The position numbers and the translations under genes are program-made. The notes under the pieces are model-generated. The model ran no database searches. It saw only the letters and a list, made by a program, of their open reading frames with translations, and had not been told where the DNA came from. DNA of 64,000 nt from Nonomuraea candida. GTDB taxonomy: Bacteria > Actinomycetota > Actinomycetes > Streptosporangiales > Streptosporangiaceae. The stretch is taken from NCBI RefSeq assembly GCF_000725485.1, contig NZ_KL647031.1:62001-126000 (forward strand). Reading direction: 5' to 3'. How positions within the stretch are numbered: position 1 is the stretch's first letter; every line of letters starts with the position of its first letter. Shown here piece after piece: positions 25,876 through 34,045 of the stretch.

Positions 25876-26023
25876 GACACCGGACGCGGCCGAGCCCACC
25901 GGCGTGACGGCGTTACGGGCTGGTGGCCGGGCCCACCGGCGTGAGCGGGTTACGGGCGGGTGGCCGGGCTCACCGTCTTGGCCGGGTTACGGGCGGGTGG
26001 CCGGGCTCACCGTCTTGGCCGGG
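25876..26023. repeat. 37-bp tandem array at the aldo/keto reductase 3' end
   Basis: Units start at 25987, 25950 and 25913 with an exact 37-bp period; a decayed fourth lies at 25876-25912. The innermost unit (25987-26023) is coding: the last 11 residues and TAA of the reductase. The second unit is identical to it, the third differs at several bases, and the fourth is recognisable only in part. Divergence grows with distance from the gene. Confidence 0.9.
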
Positions 26024-26985
26024 TCGCGCTCGACCACGTCGCCGAGCACGTCGTCGATCCGCTTGAGCACGTCGGCCTCCAGCTTCACGCCGGCCGCCTT
26101 CACGTTGTCACGCACCTGCTCGGGCCGAGTGGCGCCGACGATGGCGCTGGAGACGTTCGGGTTCTGCAGGACCCAGGCGATGGCCAGCTGCGCCATGCTG
26201 AGCCCCAGGTCGGAGGCGATCGGCTTGAGCTCCTGCACGCGCGTGAGCACGTCGTCCCGCATGAAGCGCGCGATCATGGCGCTGCCGCTCTTGTCGGTCG
26301 CCCGCGAGCCCTCCGGCGGCTGCTGGCCGGGCAGGTACTTGCCGGTCAGCACCCCCTGTCCGATCGGCGACCAGACGATCTGGCCCACGCCCTCCTTCTC
26401 GGACAGCGGCACGACCTCGGACTCGATGACCCGCCACAGCATGGAGTACTGCGGCTGGTTGGAGACGATCCGGTCGAAGCCCATCTCGTCGGCGATCTTC
26501 AGCGCGCGGGCGATCTGGTCGGCGGTCCACTCGCTGACGCCGACGTAGAGGACCTTGCCCTGGCGTACGAGGTCGTCGAAGGTCTTGAGGGTCTCTTCGA
26601 GCGGGGTCTCGTGGTCGAAGCGGTGCGCCTGGTAGAGGTCGACGTAGTCGGTCTTCAGCCGGCGCAGCGAGGCGTGGATCGACTCGGTGATGTGCTTGCG
26701 TGACAGGCCGCGGTCGTTCTTGCCGGGGCCGGTGGGCCAGTAGACCTTGGTGAAGATCTCCACGGACTCCCTGCGCACGCCCTCGAGCGCCCGGCCGAGC
26801 ACCTCCTCGGCCTTCGTCCCCGCGTAGACGTCGGCGGTGTCGAACGTGGTGATCCCCTCGTCGAGCGCCGCCTGCACGCACTGCTTGGCGGCGTCCTCCT
26901 CGACCTGGGAGCCGTGGGTGAGCCAGTTGCCGTAGCTGATCTCGCTGACCATGAGACCGCTACGACCGAGGTGTCGGAATTCCAT
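25987..26985 (-). CDS. aldo/keto reductase, KCNAB/YghZ-like
   Basis: The 332-residue NADPH-dependent oxidoreductase has the AKR marks MEFRHLGRSGLMVSEISYG, the catalytic Asp/Tyr pair in FDTADVYAGTKAE, Lys in IFTKVYWPTGPG, and His in YQAHRFDHETP. It also has the cofactor loop SPIGQGVLTGKYLPGQQPPEGSR and QNPNVSSAIVGATRP. These loops fit the potassium-channel beta / YghZ subgroup rather than sugar dehydrogenases. The substrate is unknown. The ATG at 26985 is preferred because the conserved N-terminus begins there. It is divergent from the SUKH gene. The last 37 bp form the founding unit of a tandem array. Confidence 0.92.
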   Translation of the reverse strand: MEFRHLGRSGLMVSEISYGNWLTHGSQVEEDAAKQCVQAALDEGITTFDTADVYAGTKAEEVLGRALEGVRRESVEIFTKVYWPTGPGKNDRGLSRKHITESIHASLRRLKTDYVDLYQAHRFDHETPLEETLKTFDDLVRQGKVLYVGVSEWTADQIARALKIADEMGFDRIVSNQPQYSMLWRVIESEVVPLSEKEGVGQIVWSPIGQGVLTGKYLPGQQPPEGSRATDKSGSAMIARFMRDDVLTRVQELKPIASDLGLSMAQLAIAWVLQNPNVSSAIVGATRPEQVRDNVKAAGVKLEADVLKRIDDVLGDVVERDPAKTVSPATRP

Positions 26986-27042
26986 GTGTCTGACCTTAAT
27001 GGCGGAACGTGTGGTGATCTGTTTCGGGATAGGGTGCGCGAC

Positions 27043-28017
27043 GTGCTGAAGCTCGTCCGGCTCGCGCTGACGGCGGCCATCGTGACCGCGATCGTGGTAC
27101 GGCTGCGCCGCCGCGCCCGCCTGCTCGCCCACCGGCCCGCGCCCCCTCCCGCGCCTTCCGCGCCCGTTGGCCACGGGCGCACGGGCGGCCGCATGGGCCT
27201 GGTGTGGGCCGCGATCGCGGCGGTCGTGGCGCTCACCCTGGTGGCCGCGCTGGTGCCGGGGGACAGGCGGCAGGCCACGGCCGAGCACCAGCGCTACCAG
27301 GAGACCCTGCGGGAGGCGCTCATCGCCGCGCAGCGCCCGACTCAGCAGCCGTCACCGTCACCGTTCCCGTCCCCGAGCCCGGTGGCGGCCGAGCCCGCCG
27401 ACCCCGACTGCTCGCCCGCCCCGCGCCCGGTGACCGTGCGACCGCTGGACCCGAGGGTCAAGCGGGCCGTGGACCGGCAGTGGCGGCGGATCGAGCGGTG
27501 GCTGAGGGCGAACGCGCCGCGGACGTACCGGTCCCTGGGCGCGCCGGGCAGGGCGCGCACGATCGCGATCGCCGAGTCCCAGATGGGCGTGGACTTCCCG
27601 GACGACCTGCGCGCCTCCCTGCTGCGCCACAACGGCTCCCGCGGAGCGGCCGCGTTCGCGCCCGGCCTGGGCGGGGCACTCAGCCTCAGCACGCGGGGCA
27701 TGCGGGACTCCTGGCGCCAGATGTGCGCCTGGGACGGCACCGACCGCGCGGCCGAGCCGGCCCTCGAACCGTGGGACGGCCGGATGATCCCGTTCGCGTA
27801 TTTCCCCGGGCGCAACGCGGACGTGCTCTCCTACGCCGTCGTCGACACGGCGGACGGGAGCGTGCGCTGGGAGGAGCCGGGTTACGTGAGCCACGGCGCC
27901 AGGTCGTATCACGCCCTGCTGCGGGCCGTGGCCGACGCCCTGGAACGGGGCACGCCGGTCGAAGGCCGGCGGCCCGTGGCCGAGCGCGGCGTGCTGCGCT
28001 GGCAGGCCGCCGGCTGA
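27043..28017 (+). CDS. membrane-anchored SMI1/KNR4 (SUKH) domain protein
   Basis: The 324-residue protein has an N-terminal helix followed by an Arg- and Pro-rich linker, a second transmembrane helix (MGLVWAAIAAVVALTLVAAL, about 50-70), a Pro/Ser stretch, and a SUKH domain from about residue 130. SUKH marks are IAIAESQMGVDFPDDLRASLLRHNGS and IPFAYFPGRNADVLSYAVVDTADG. SUKH proteins act as immunity proteins against nuclease toxins or as scaffolds; no toxin gene is adjacent. The GTG at 27043 is chosen because a TAGGGT -10 element ends 7 nt upstream, pointing to a leaderless transcript. The stop codon lies in an 11-bp duplicated unit. Confidence 0.75.
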   Translation: MLKLVRLALTAAIVTAIVVRLRRRARLLAHRPAPPPAPSAPVGHGRTGGRMGLVWAAIAAVVALTLVAALVPGDRRQATAEHQRYQETLREALIAAQRPTQQPSPSPFPSPSPVAAEPADPDCSPAPRPVTVRPLDPRVKRAVDRQWRRIERWLRANAPRTYRSLGAPGRARTIAIAESQMGVDFPDDLRASLLRHNGSRGAAAFAPGLGGALSLSTRGMRDSWRQMCAWDGTDRAAEPALEPWDGRMIPFAYFPGRNADVLSYAVVDTADGSVRWEEPGYVSHGARSYHALLRAVADALERGTPVEGRRPVAERGVLRWQAAG

Positions 28018-28030
28018 GCGCCGGTTGAGC
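28009..28030. repeat. 11-bp direct repeat spanning the SUKH stop codon
   Basis: Units 28009-28019 and 28020-28030 differ by one base, and each contains a TGA; the first is the true stop. A partial third copy follows. Confidence 0.65.
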
Positions 28031-28074
28031 GCCGCCGTCGTCTCCCCGGGCGGCGCGGGCCGAGCGCCCCGCCG

Positions 28075-28692
28075 TCACCGTCCCCTCTTGGGCGGCACCG
28101 GCTTGCCGCCCGGCAGCACCATGGGCGGCGGGAAGCGCAGCTTGCGGATCTGCAGCGCGCGCATCGCCGCGTAGAAGCCCACGCCCTTGACGCTCTCGCC
28201 CGGCAGCTTCTCCGCGACCAGCTTCTTCACCTTCCAGGCCACGTAGACCGAGGTGAACAGCACCCCGATCATCATGATCGGCCAGCCGATCGTGACGACG
28301 TAGCCGAGCACCTGGGCGCGGATCGCCATCGGCCACGGAACCCAGGTGGCCAGCAGGATCAGTAGCGAGAACGGCAGGAAATACTGGCTGGGCAGGCGCC
28401 GCGAGTCGACCCAGTCACGCGCGAACTTGCGCGCGGGGCCCTTGTCACGAACGGGAAAATACCGCTCGTCACCTGCGAGCATGCCCTGCCGGGCCTTCTC
28501 GCGCTCGGCGGCCTGCTTGGCCCGCATCTGCCGATATGCCTCTTTGCGGTCTTTCGGCGCGGAGACATATTGGCGCCGCTTGCCTTCGGCATCCCGGCGC
28601 TTGGGTGTGGGACGACCTTTACCCTGGGGCTTAGGATCGTCAACGGGGACGGGGGTGTCGTCCACGGAGGTTTGGGAACGGCGTCGCAACAC
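28075..28692 (-). CDS. DUF3043 membrane protein
   Basis: The 205-residue protein has a basic N-terminal half (TPKRRDAEGKRRQYVSAPKDRKEAYRQMRAKQAAEREKARQGM), the conserved DERYFPVRDKGPARKFARDWVDSRR, two transmembrane helices (about residues 105-155), and a C-terminal FYAAMRALQIRKLRFPPP. This is the actinobacterial DUF3043 pattern. The function is unknown. It lies divergently beside the psp operon, an arrangement common in actinomycetes. The start is GTG. Confidence 0.85.
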   Translation of the reverse strand: MLRRRSQTSVDDTPVPVDDPKPQGKGRPTPKRRDAEGKRRQYVSAPKDRKEAYRQMRAKQAAEREKARQGMLAGDERYFPVRDKGPARKFARDWVDSRRLPSQYFLPFSLLILLATWVPWPMAIRAQVLGYVVTIGWPIMMIGVLFTSVYVAWKVKKLVAEKLPGESVKGVGFYAAMRALQIRKLRFPPPMVLPGGKPVPPKRGR

Positions 28693-28744
28693 GACGTCAA
28701 CCCTACCTGGAGTGCAACTTAGTGACGCCCCCGTGCGTTATGCG

Positions 28745-28781
28745 TAGGGTAATCCCAAGGCGGCTGCGCTGCATTGGGATT
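28745..28781 (+). promoter_or_regulatory. probable psp promoter -10 and 5'-UTR inverted repeat
   Basis: A TAGGGT hexamer (28745-28750) is followed by perfect 8-bp arms AATCCCAA (28751-28758) and TTGGGATT (28774-28781). The repeat would lie around the transcript start and early leader of pspA, about 40-70 nt before its ATG. It could be an operator or a leader hairpin. Confidence 0.4.
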
Positions 28782-28818
28782 GACACCAGCACGACCTAGA
28801 AGGGGACGGCCGACGCGC

Positions 28819-29649
28819 ATGAGCGTGATGAAGAGACTCTCGATGATCTTCAAGTCCAAGGCCAACAAGGCCCTGGACAAGATGGAGGATCCGCGCGAGA
28901 CCCTTGACTACTCCTATCAGCGGCAGCTGGAGCTGTTGCAGAAGGTGCGCAGGGGTGTCGCCGACGTGGCCACCTCTCGCAAGAGGGTGGAGCTGCAGAT
29001 AAACGGCCTTGAGAATCAGGCCAAGCGGCTGGAGGAGCAGGGCCGCAAGGCTCTGTCGGTGGGGCGTGAAGACCTGGCCCGTGAGGCGCTGCAGCGGCGC
29101 TCCAACCTCCAGGCCCAGATGAGCGACCTCAAGGTCCAGCACGACAACCTGCAGGCCGAGGAGGAGAAGCTCACCACGGCTTCCCAGCGGCTGCAGGCCA
29201 AGGTCGACTCCTTCCGCACGAAGAAGGAGACGATCAAGGCCACCTACACCGCCGCCGAGGCGCAGACGCGCATCAACGAGGCGTTCTCCGGCATCTCCGA
29301 GGAGATGGGCGACGTCGGCCTGGCGATCCAGCGCGCCGAGGACAAGACGGCGCAGATGCAGGCCCGCGCCGGCGCCATCGACGAGCTGCTGGCCAGTGGC
29401 GCGCTCGACGACTACAGCGGCACCCGCGGCGACGACATCCAGGCCGAGCTCGACCGCATGGGCGGCGGCATGGACGTCGAGCTCGAGCTGGCCAGGATGA
29501 AGGCCGAGCTGGGCCAGGGCCCGGCGCCGCAGTCGGCGATCGAGCAGGGCAGGCCGCAGCAGCAGGCCCAGCCTCAGCCTCAGCCGCAGGCGCAGCCGCA
29601 GCAGCAGGGGCAGACCCAGCAGTACCGCCAGCCTGGGGAGGGCGCATGA
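28819..29649 (+). CDS. pspA: PspA/IM30 (ESCRT-III-like) envelope-stress protein
   Basis: PspA coats and repairs stressed inner membrane. The 276 residues are almost entirely coiled coil: FKSKANKALDKMEDPRETLDYSYQRQLELLQKVRRGVADVATSRKRVELQ, then long helices through residue about 215 (AIDELLASGALDDYS). The C-terminal 50 residues are Gln/Pro-rich, as in several actinomycete PspA proteins. The ATG at 28819 precedes the amphipathic helix 0; an ATG 9 bp later is possible. It overlaps pspAA by ATGA. In actinomycetes this operon is often controlled by ClgR or envelope signals; no such site was identified here. Confidence 0.93.
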   Translation: MSVMKRLSMIFKSKANKALDKMEDPRETLDYSYQRQLELLQKVRRGVADVATSRKRVELQINGLENQAKRLEEQGRKALSVGREDLAREALQRRSNLQAQMSDLKVQHDNLQAEEEKLTTASQRLQAKVDSFRTKKETIKATYTAAEAQTRINEAFSGISEEMGDVGLAIQRAEDKTAQMQARAGAIDELLASGALDDYSGTRGDDIQAELDRMGGGMDVELELARMKAELGQGPAPQSAIEQGRPQQQAQPQPQPQAQPQQQGQTQQYRQPGEGA

Positions 29650-29924
29650 TTGTCAGGATCATGGGCGAGGGCCAGGTGGAGATCTCCGCCGACGACATCG
29701 CGGTGCTCAACGAGCTCGACGCCGAGCTCGAGGCCGCCATCGACGCCAGCGACGAGAAGGCCTTCCGCGTCAAGCTGCACGCGTTGCTCGACAAGGTGCG
29801 CCACGTGGGCAAGGCGCTTCCCGACGACAGCCTTGAGCCGTCAGAGCTGATCCTTCCCCCCGCGGACGCCTCGATCGAGGAAGTCCGGGAGATGCTGGGC
29901 GACCAGGGCCTGATCCCAGGCTGA
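29646..29924 (+). CDS. pspAA: PspA-associated protein PspAA
   Basis: The 92-residue acidic protein matches the small PspAA partner encoded after actinobacterial PspA: MIVRIMGEGQVEISADDIAVLNELDAELEAAIDASDEKAFRVKLHALLDKVR, then LPPADASIEEVREMLGDQGLIPG. It is thought to bind or modulate PspA, but its molecular role is not established. It shares ATGA with the pspA stop and is followed 4 bp later by the htpX GTG, so the genes are translated as a coupled set. Confidence 0.88.
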   Translation: MIVRIMGEGQVEISADDIAVLNELDAELEAAIDASDEKAFRVKLHALLDKVRHVGKALPDDSLEPSELILPPADASIEEVREMLGDQGLIPG

Positions 29925-29928
29925 CCGC

Positions 29929-30828
29929 GTGCGCACGCGGTTCGCGTCCGACCGCGGCCTGACCAGCCGCATGGTCGTGACGATGTTCCTGCTCGGCCTG
30001 CTCTACGTGGTGTTCGTCGGCGTCCTGATCGCCCTCGGCGTGCGGGCGCTGACCGTCCTGGTGCTGGCGGGCGGCCTGCTGCTGGTGCAGTACTTCCTGT
30101 CCGACCGCATCGCGCTGTTCGCGATGCACGGACGGGAGGTCTCTCCGCAGGAGGCCCCTGAGCTGCACGGCCTGATCGACCGCCTGTGCGCGCTGGCCGA
30201 CATGCCCAAGCCGCGGGTGGCGATCGCCGATTCCGACGTCCCCAACGCCTTCGCCACCGGCCGCAACCAGAAGAAGGCGGTCGTCTGCGTGACGACCGGC
30301 ATCCTGCGCCGCCTCGAGCCGCAGGAGCTGGAGGGCGTCATCGCCCACGAGCTGTCCCACGTCGCCCACCGCGACGTCGCCGTCATGACGATCGCCTCGT
30401 TCCTCGGGATCGTGGCGGGGCTCATGACCCGGTTCGCGCTCTACTCCGGGCTCGCCGGCCGCCGCAACGGCGGTCAGGGCGGCCTGCCGGTCGGCGCGAT
30501 CATCCTGCTGGTCTCCGTCCTCGTGTACGCCGTCAGCTTCCTGCTCACCCGCGCCCTGTCGCGCTACCGGGAGCTGGCCGCCGACCGCGCCGGCGCCCTG
30601 CTCACGCAGCGGCCCTCGGCCCTGGCCAGCGCGCTGACCAAGGTGAGCGGCGACATGGCGCGCATCCCGACCAGAGACCTGCGCGAGGCGGAGCCGTTCA
30701 ACGCCTTCTACTTCGCCCCGGCGCTGGCCAAGGGCGCGACGGTGGCCAACCTGTTCGCCACGCATCCGCCGCTCGAACGCCGGCTCGACCAGCTCGCGGA
30801 CATCTCGCGGCAACTGGGAAGGGGCTGA
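29929..30828 (+). CDS. htpX: HtpX-like M48 membrane zinc protease
   Basis: The 299-residue integral membrane metalloprotease removes damaged membrane proteins. It has two N-terminal helices (about residues 12-55), the zinc motif His140-Glu-Leu-Ser-His144 in GVIAHELSHVAHRD, two further helices (about 150-205), and the third ligand Glu in SRYRELAADRAGALL. Position between pspAA and pspAB is the usual actinobacterial psp layout and supports an envelope-stress role. It starts at GTG, 4 bp after the pspAA stop. Confidence 0.92.
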   Translation: MRTRFASDRGLTSRMVVTMFLLGLLYVVFVGVLIALGVRALTVLVLAGGLLLVQYFLSDRIALFAMHGREVSPQEAPELHGLIDRLCALADMPKPRVAIADSDVPNAFATGRNQKKAVVCVTTGILRRLEPQELEGVIAHELSHVAHRDVAVMTIASFLGIVAGLMTRFALYSGLAGRRNGGQGGLPVGAIILLVSVLVYAVSFLLTRALSRYRELAADRAGALLTQRPSALASALTKVSGDMARIPTRDLREAEPFNAFYFAPALAKGATVANLFATHPPLERRLDQLADISRQLGRG

Positions 30829-30835
30829 GGCGCAC

Positions 30836-31393
30836 ATGGGCTGGCTCGACGCCCTGCTGGGCCGCTCGAAACCGGTCAGACCAGATCTCGACGCGCTGTT
30901 CGCGCTGCCGTCGGCGGCCGTGACGCTGCAGGCGGCCACCGGGCTGGTGCCCACGGGGCTCGGCTCCGTGGCGTTCCGGGCCGCGGAGGGCGGGGCGTTC
31001 GCCGCGGCGGAGAGCGACGCCAAGGCGCTGCTCGGCGCGCGTGTCGAGGAGTCCGACGACGGCTACGGCTACACCTGGCTGCAGGTGCGCCGATCGCCCG
31101 ACGCGCTCGGCGACCTGGTCACCGAGCTGCACGCGGTCAACTCCACGCTGGAGGGCGCCGGGTTCGGGCCGTCGTTGTTGTGCTCGCTGGTGTCGTTCGC
31201 CGGCCCGGACGGGCGGCGGCTGGCCGTGGTCTACCTGTACAAACGCGGCACCTTCTATCCCTTCGCGCCGAGACCGGGGCAGAAGCGCGACAACCCGCTG
31301 GAGATCCAGGCCAGGGGAGCCCTGGAGGGCGAGCTGCCGCTGGAGAAGGACCTCGCCCGCTGGTTCCCCGTCTGGGGCGCGCCGGGGCTCTGA
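30836..31393 (+). CDS. pspAB: PspA-associated protein PspAB
   Basis: The 185-residue soluble protein opens with MGWLDALLGRSKPVRPDLDALFALPSAAVTL and contains DGYGYTWLQVRRSPDALGDLVTELHAVNSTLE, then FYPFAPRPGQKRDNPLEIQARGALEGELPLEKDLARWFPVWGAP. This is the PspAB pattern that follows HtpX in actinobacterial psp operons. The function is unknown beyond that association. It starts 7 bp after htpX and is the last gene of the operon. A 261-bp stretch with repeats follows. Confidence 0.85.
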   Translation: MGWLDALLGRSKPVRPDLDALFALPSAAVTLQAATGLVPTGLGSVAFRAAEGGAFAAAESDAKALLGARVEESDDGYGYTWLQVRRSPDALGDLVTELHAVNSTLEGAGFGPSLLCSLVSFAGPDGRRLAVVYLYKRGTFYPFAPRPGQKRDNPLEIQARGALEGELPLEKDLARWFPVWGAPGL

Positions 31394-31654
31394 CGGAGGC
31401 CGCGCCGGACGCCGGCCGCCGGGCGGGGGATGGCGCCCGGCGGACTTCGGCCGGGGTGGCGGATGGCGCGTGCCGGTGGTCTCGCCGGGCTGCCGGCGAG
31501 AGCGGCGGGAGCCCGGTATGGGAGCGGTGGGAGTCCGGTATGGGAGCGGTGGGAGTCCGGTATGGGGGATGAATCAGGATTCTGACCGGTTGGTGCAGGG
31601 GGTGTGACCGGGGCGCTCTGGGGGCGCCATCGCACTGGGTGATCTAATTGTCAC
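31394..31654. other. intergenic region downstream of the psp operon
   Basis: This 261-bp stretch carries no gene. It is GC-rich with short direct repeats, including the 22-bp array at 31500-31565, and ends with TCTAAT (31644-31649), a -10-like hexamer 5 nt before the next GTG. Confidence 0.5.
31500..31565. repeat. 22-bp tandem repeat, three units
   Basis: Units 31500-31521, 31522-31543 and 31544-31565; the last two are identical and the first differs at two positions. They lie about 107 bp past the pspAB stop and do not copy coding sequence. Confidence 0.85.
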
Positions 31655-33253
31655 GTGGAGCGAAGGTTGTTCGTGCTGGCCGCGGGCGCGCTGATCGTGG
31701 CAGCGGTGCTCGGCAGCGCCTGGATCACCGGACAGTTCACCACGCCCACAGTCGACAGGACCAACGGCTACGTCAGCGAACTGGCCGCCCGCGACCAGCC
31801 GTGGACCCGGTTGTTCCGGGTCAGCGACGGGTTGTCGGGGCTGGCGTGCCTGTTCGGCGTGGCGCTCGTGCCGAGGGTCGCGCGCGAGTGGCCGGGCTGG
31901 CTGGCGCTGGCCGCGTTCGGGCTGCTCGCCTTCGCCGCCGGGCTGTTCCCGCTGGACTGCGCCGCGCTCAGCGACCCGCTGTGCGGGCGCGGCGGCACCT
32001 CGGCCGGGCACGTGGCGCACACGCTGGCGCGCGTGCTGGGCACGATCGCCGTGCTGGCCGCCATGGCGCTGCTCAGCGAGCGGTGGCGCTCGCGGGTGTC
32101 GTGGCTGTTCACCTGGCTGACGCTGGCCGCCACGCTGCTCACCGTGTGCGCGCTGGCCGCCGGGTACGGCGTGGGGCTGGCCCATCGCGCGCAGCTCACG
32201 ATGATCGCCGTCTGGCTGGTGTACGTGGCGCTGCGCCTGCTCATCCTGGACGGCGACGACCCGTACGACGTGGCGGCCCCGCGCATCGCACCCGGCCGCC
32301 TGGGCGGCGTCGGAGGCGCCCGCGTCCGCGCGGACGACGTCCCCGGCATCGGCATCGGTGCCGGGTTCGGCGTGGCGGGCGGCGCGTCCGACGGCGTGCC
32401 CGGTGCGGCGGACGGCGGTGGGGCGGATGTGGGGCCCGGCGCGAGCGGCGGTGCCGTCCCGTACCCGGCCGCCGGGGACCCCGGCGCCGGGGACCCCGGC
32501 GCCGGGTACGGGCCGCCGCACGTCGTCGTCCAGGGCGAAGGGCCCGCGGTGCTGATCACGGCCGGTACGGCGGGCGCCTGGTTCCACTGGGACGCCGTCG
32601 CCGCCCGCCTGGCCGGAGCCCACCGGGTCATCCGCTTCGACCGGCCCGGCCTCGGGCTCAGCCCCCGCTCGCCGGACCCGCCCACCCTGTACGCCGAGGC
32701 CGCCCGCCTGGCCGCGCTGTCCCCCGCCCACCCCGAGCAGGTCACCGTCATCGCCCACGGCGTGGCCTGCTGGCACGCCGAGGCCTTCGCCCGGCTGCAT
32801 CCCCTGTGCCTGGCCAAGCTCGTCCTCGTGGAGCCCGCCTGCGTGAGCACGCGCCGCCCGCTGGGCGTGGCCACCGCCGCCGGACGCTGGTTGCCCGCGC
32901 TGGGCGGCACCTGGGGCGCGACCGCCCTGGCGCGGCTGACCGGCCCCGCCGCGCACCGGCTGCTCACGGGGCTGCCGGACCCGTACGGGGTCTACAGCAT
33001 GGGCAAGGTGCCCGTGGCCGTGGCGGGGGAGTGGCTGGCCCGTCGCGACATGGCCGCCGACCTGCGCCGTCTCAGGACGATGAAGCCGTTCCCCGACGTG
33101 CCGGTCACGGTGATCAGCTCGCGCGACCGGGACGGCTGCGGGGAGCTGCTGGCCTGCGAGCTGGGGGCCGAGCACGTCCAGGTCCCGGAGGCCGGCGGCC
33201 GGCCCCAGCTCAGAACCCCGGCCGCCGTCGCCGACGCCGCCGTGCGACCCTGA
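31655..33253 (+). CDS. DUF998 membrane domain fused to a hydrolase-fold domain lacking Ser
   Basis: The 532-residue protein has a DUF998-like membrane half (six helices, residues about 5-205; CAALSDPLCGRGGTSAGHVAHTLA is typical), then a Gly/Ala/Pro linker (about 210-290), then an alpha/beta-hydrolase-like domain. The hydrolase part shows LITAGTAGAWFHWDAVAARLAGAHRVIRFDRPGLGLS, the oxyanion and strand pattern of lipases. However, the nucleophile elbow reads VIAHGVACWH, with Gly where Ser should be. The outer domain is therefore probably non-catalytic and may bind lipid. The GTG at 31655 has a -10-like TCTAAT 5 nt upstream, suggesting a leaderless transcript. Confidence 0.75.
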   Translation: MERRLFVLAAGALIVAAVLGSAWITGQFTTPTVDRTNGYVSELAARDQPWTRLFRVSDGLSGLACLFGVALVPRVAREWPGWLALAAFGLLAFAAGLFPLDCAALSDPLCGRGGTSAGHVAHTLARVLGTIAVLAAMALLSERWRSRVSWLFTWLTLAATLLTVCALAAGYGVGLAHRAQLTMIAVWLVYVALRLLILDGDDPYDVAAPRIAPGRLGGVGGARVRADDVPGIGIGAGFGVAGGASDGVPGAADGGGADVGPGASGGAVPYPAAGDPGAGDPGAGYGPPHVVVQGEGPAVLITAGTAGAWFHWDAVAARLAGAHRVIRFDRPGLGLSPRSPDPPTLYAEAARLAALSPAHPEQVTVIAHGVACWHAEAFARLHPLCLAKLVLVEPACVSTRRPLGVATAAGRWLPALGGTWGATALARLTGPAAHRLLTGLPDPYGVYSMGKVPVAVAGEWLARRDMAADLRRLRTMKPFPDVPVTVISSRDRDGCGELLACELGAEHVQVPEAGGRPQLRTPAAVADAAVRP

Positions 33254-33311
33254 CCGCCCCCGGCCCCTGGGGGTTAGGATCGGGGCGGAACCCACTTCGA
33301 GGGGGTCGGCT

Positions 33312-33923
33312 GTGGACATCACCGTGCTCGGCGAGGGCGGCGTCTCGGCCGCGCCCGACATGCTGCGGCTGCACGCCGGCGTCGAGGTGCGCCGGGCGTC
33401 GGCCGCGGAGGCGTTCGCCGCCGTGCGGGCCGCCGCGGCCCGGCTCTCCCAGGCGTTGCGGGCCGAGGGCATCGCCCCCGAAGACCTGACCACGGCCGAC
33501 CTGTCCCTGGGGCCCGAATACGAGGCGTACCCGAAGGTGTCCGCCTACCGGGCGGCGCAGGGCTTCGAGGTCGTCGTACGCGACGTCACCCACGCCGACC
33601 AGGTCATCGACACCGTGGCGGGCACCGGCGAGGAGGCCCGGCTGCACGGCGTGACCTTCGAGCTGTCCGACCAGGGCGCGGCGCTGGGCGAGGCCCGCTC
33701 CAGGGCGTTCGCCGACGCCGCGGCCAAGGCCGCCCAGTACGCCGGGCTGGCCGGGCGGCCGCTCGGCCCGGTGGTGTCGGTGAGCGAGGAGCACAGGCCG
33801 GGCCTGCCCGTGCCGATGACGCGGCGCATGCCGATGATGGCGGCGGAGCAGGCCCCGCCCTCGGTCAGCCCCGGCCGCCAGACGCTCATGGTGGTCGTGC
33901 GGGTCGGCTACGACTTCGCCTGA
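33312..33923 (+). CDS. SIMPL domain (DUF541) protein
   Basis: The 203-residue protein fits the SIMPL family: ITVLGEGGVSAAPDMLRLHAGVEVRRASAAEAF at the N-terminus, DLTTADLSLGPEY, YRAAQGFEVVVRDVTHADQVID, then LGEARSRAFADAAAKAAQYAGLAG. Family members form ring-like oligomers in the envelope of some bacteria; no signal peptide is visible here, so the location is uncertain. It starts at GTG with GAGGGGGTCGGC upstream. A 58-bp gap after the DUF998 gene contains a small GC hairpin, so it may be independent. Confidence 0.85.
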   Translation: MDITVLGEGGVSAAPDMLRLHAGVEVRRASAAEAFAAVRAAAARLSQALRAEGIAPEDLTTADLSLGPEYEAYPKVSAYRAAQGFEVVVRDVTHADQVIDTVAGTGEEARLHGVTFELSDQGAALGEARSRAFADAAAKAAQYAGLAGRPLGPVVSVSEEHRPGLPVPMTRRMPMMAAEQAPPSVSPGRQTLMVVVRVGYDFA

Positions 33924-34045
33924 CGCGGACGCGAACCCGCTGGCCAGGCCCGCCGCCTCGCCGGGGGCGACGGCGCCCGCCCTGCGCCGTCATCTGCGCG
34001 TGACGCCGGCCGGGCGTCAGGGTCGCGTGACGCAGACTGGGCGTC

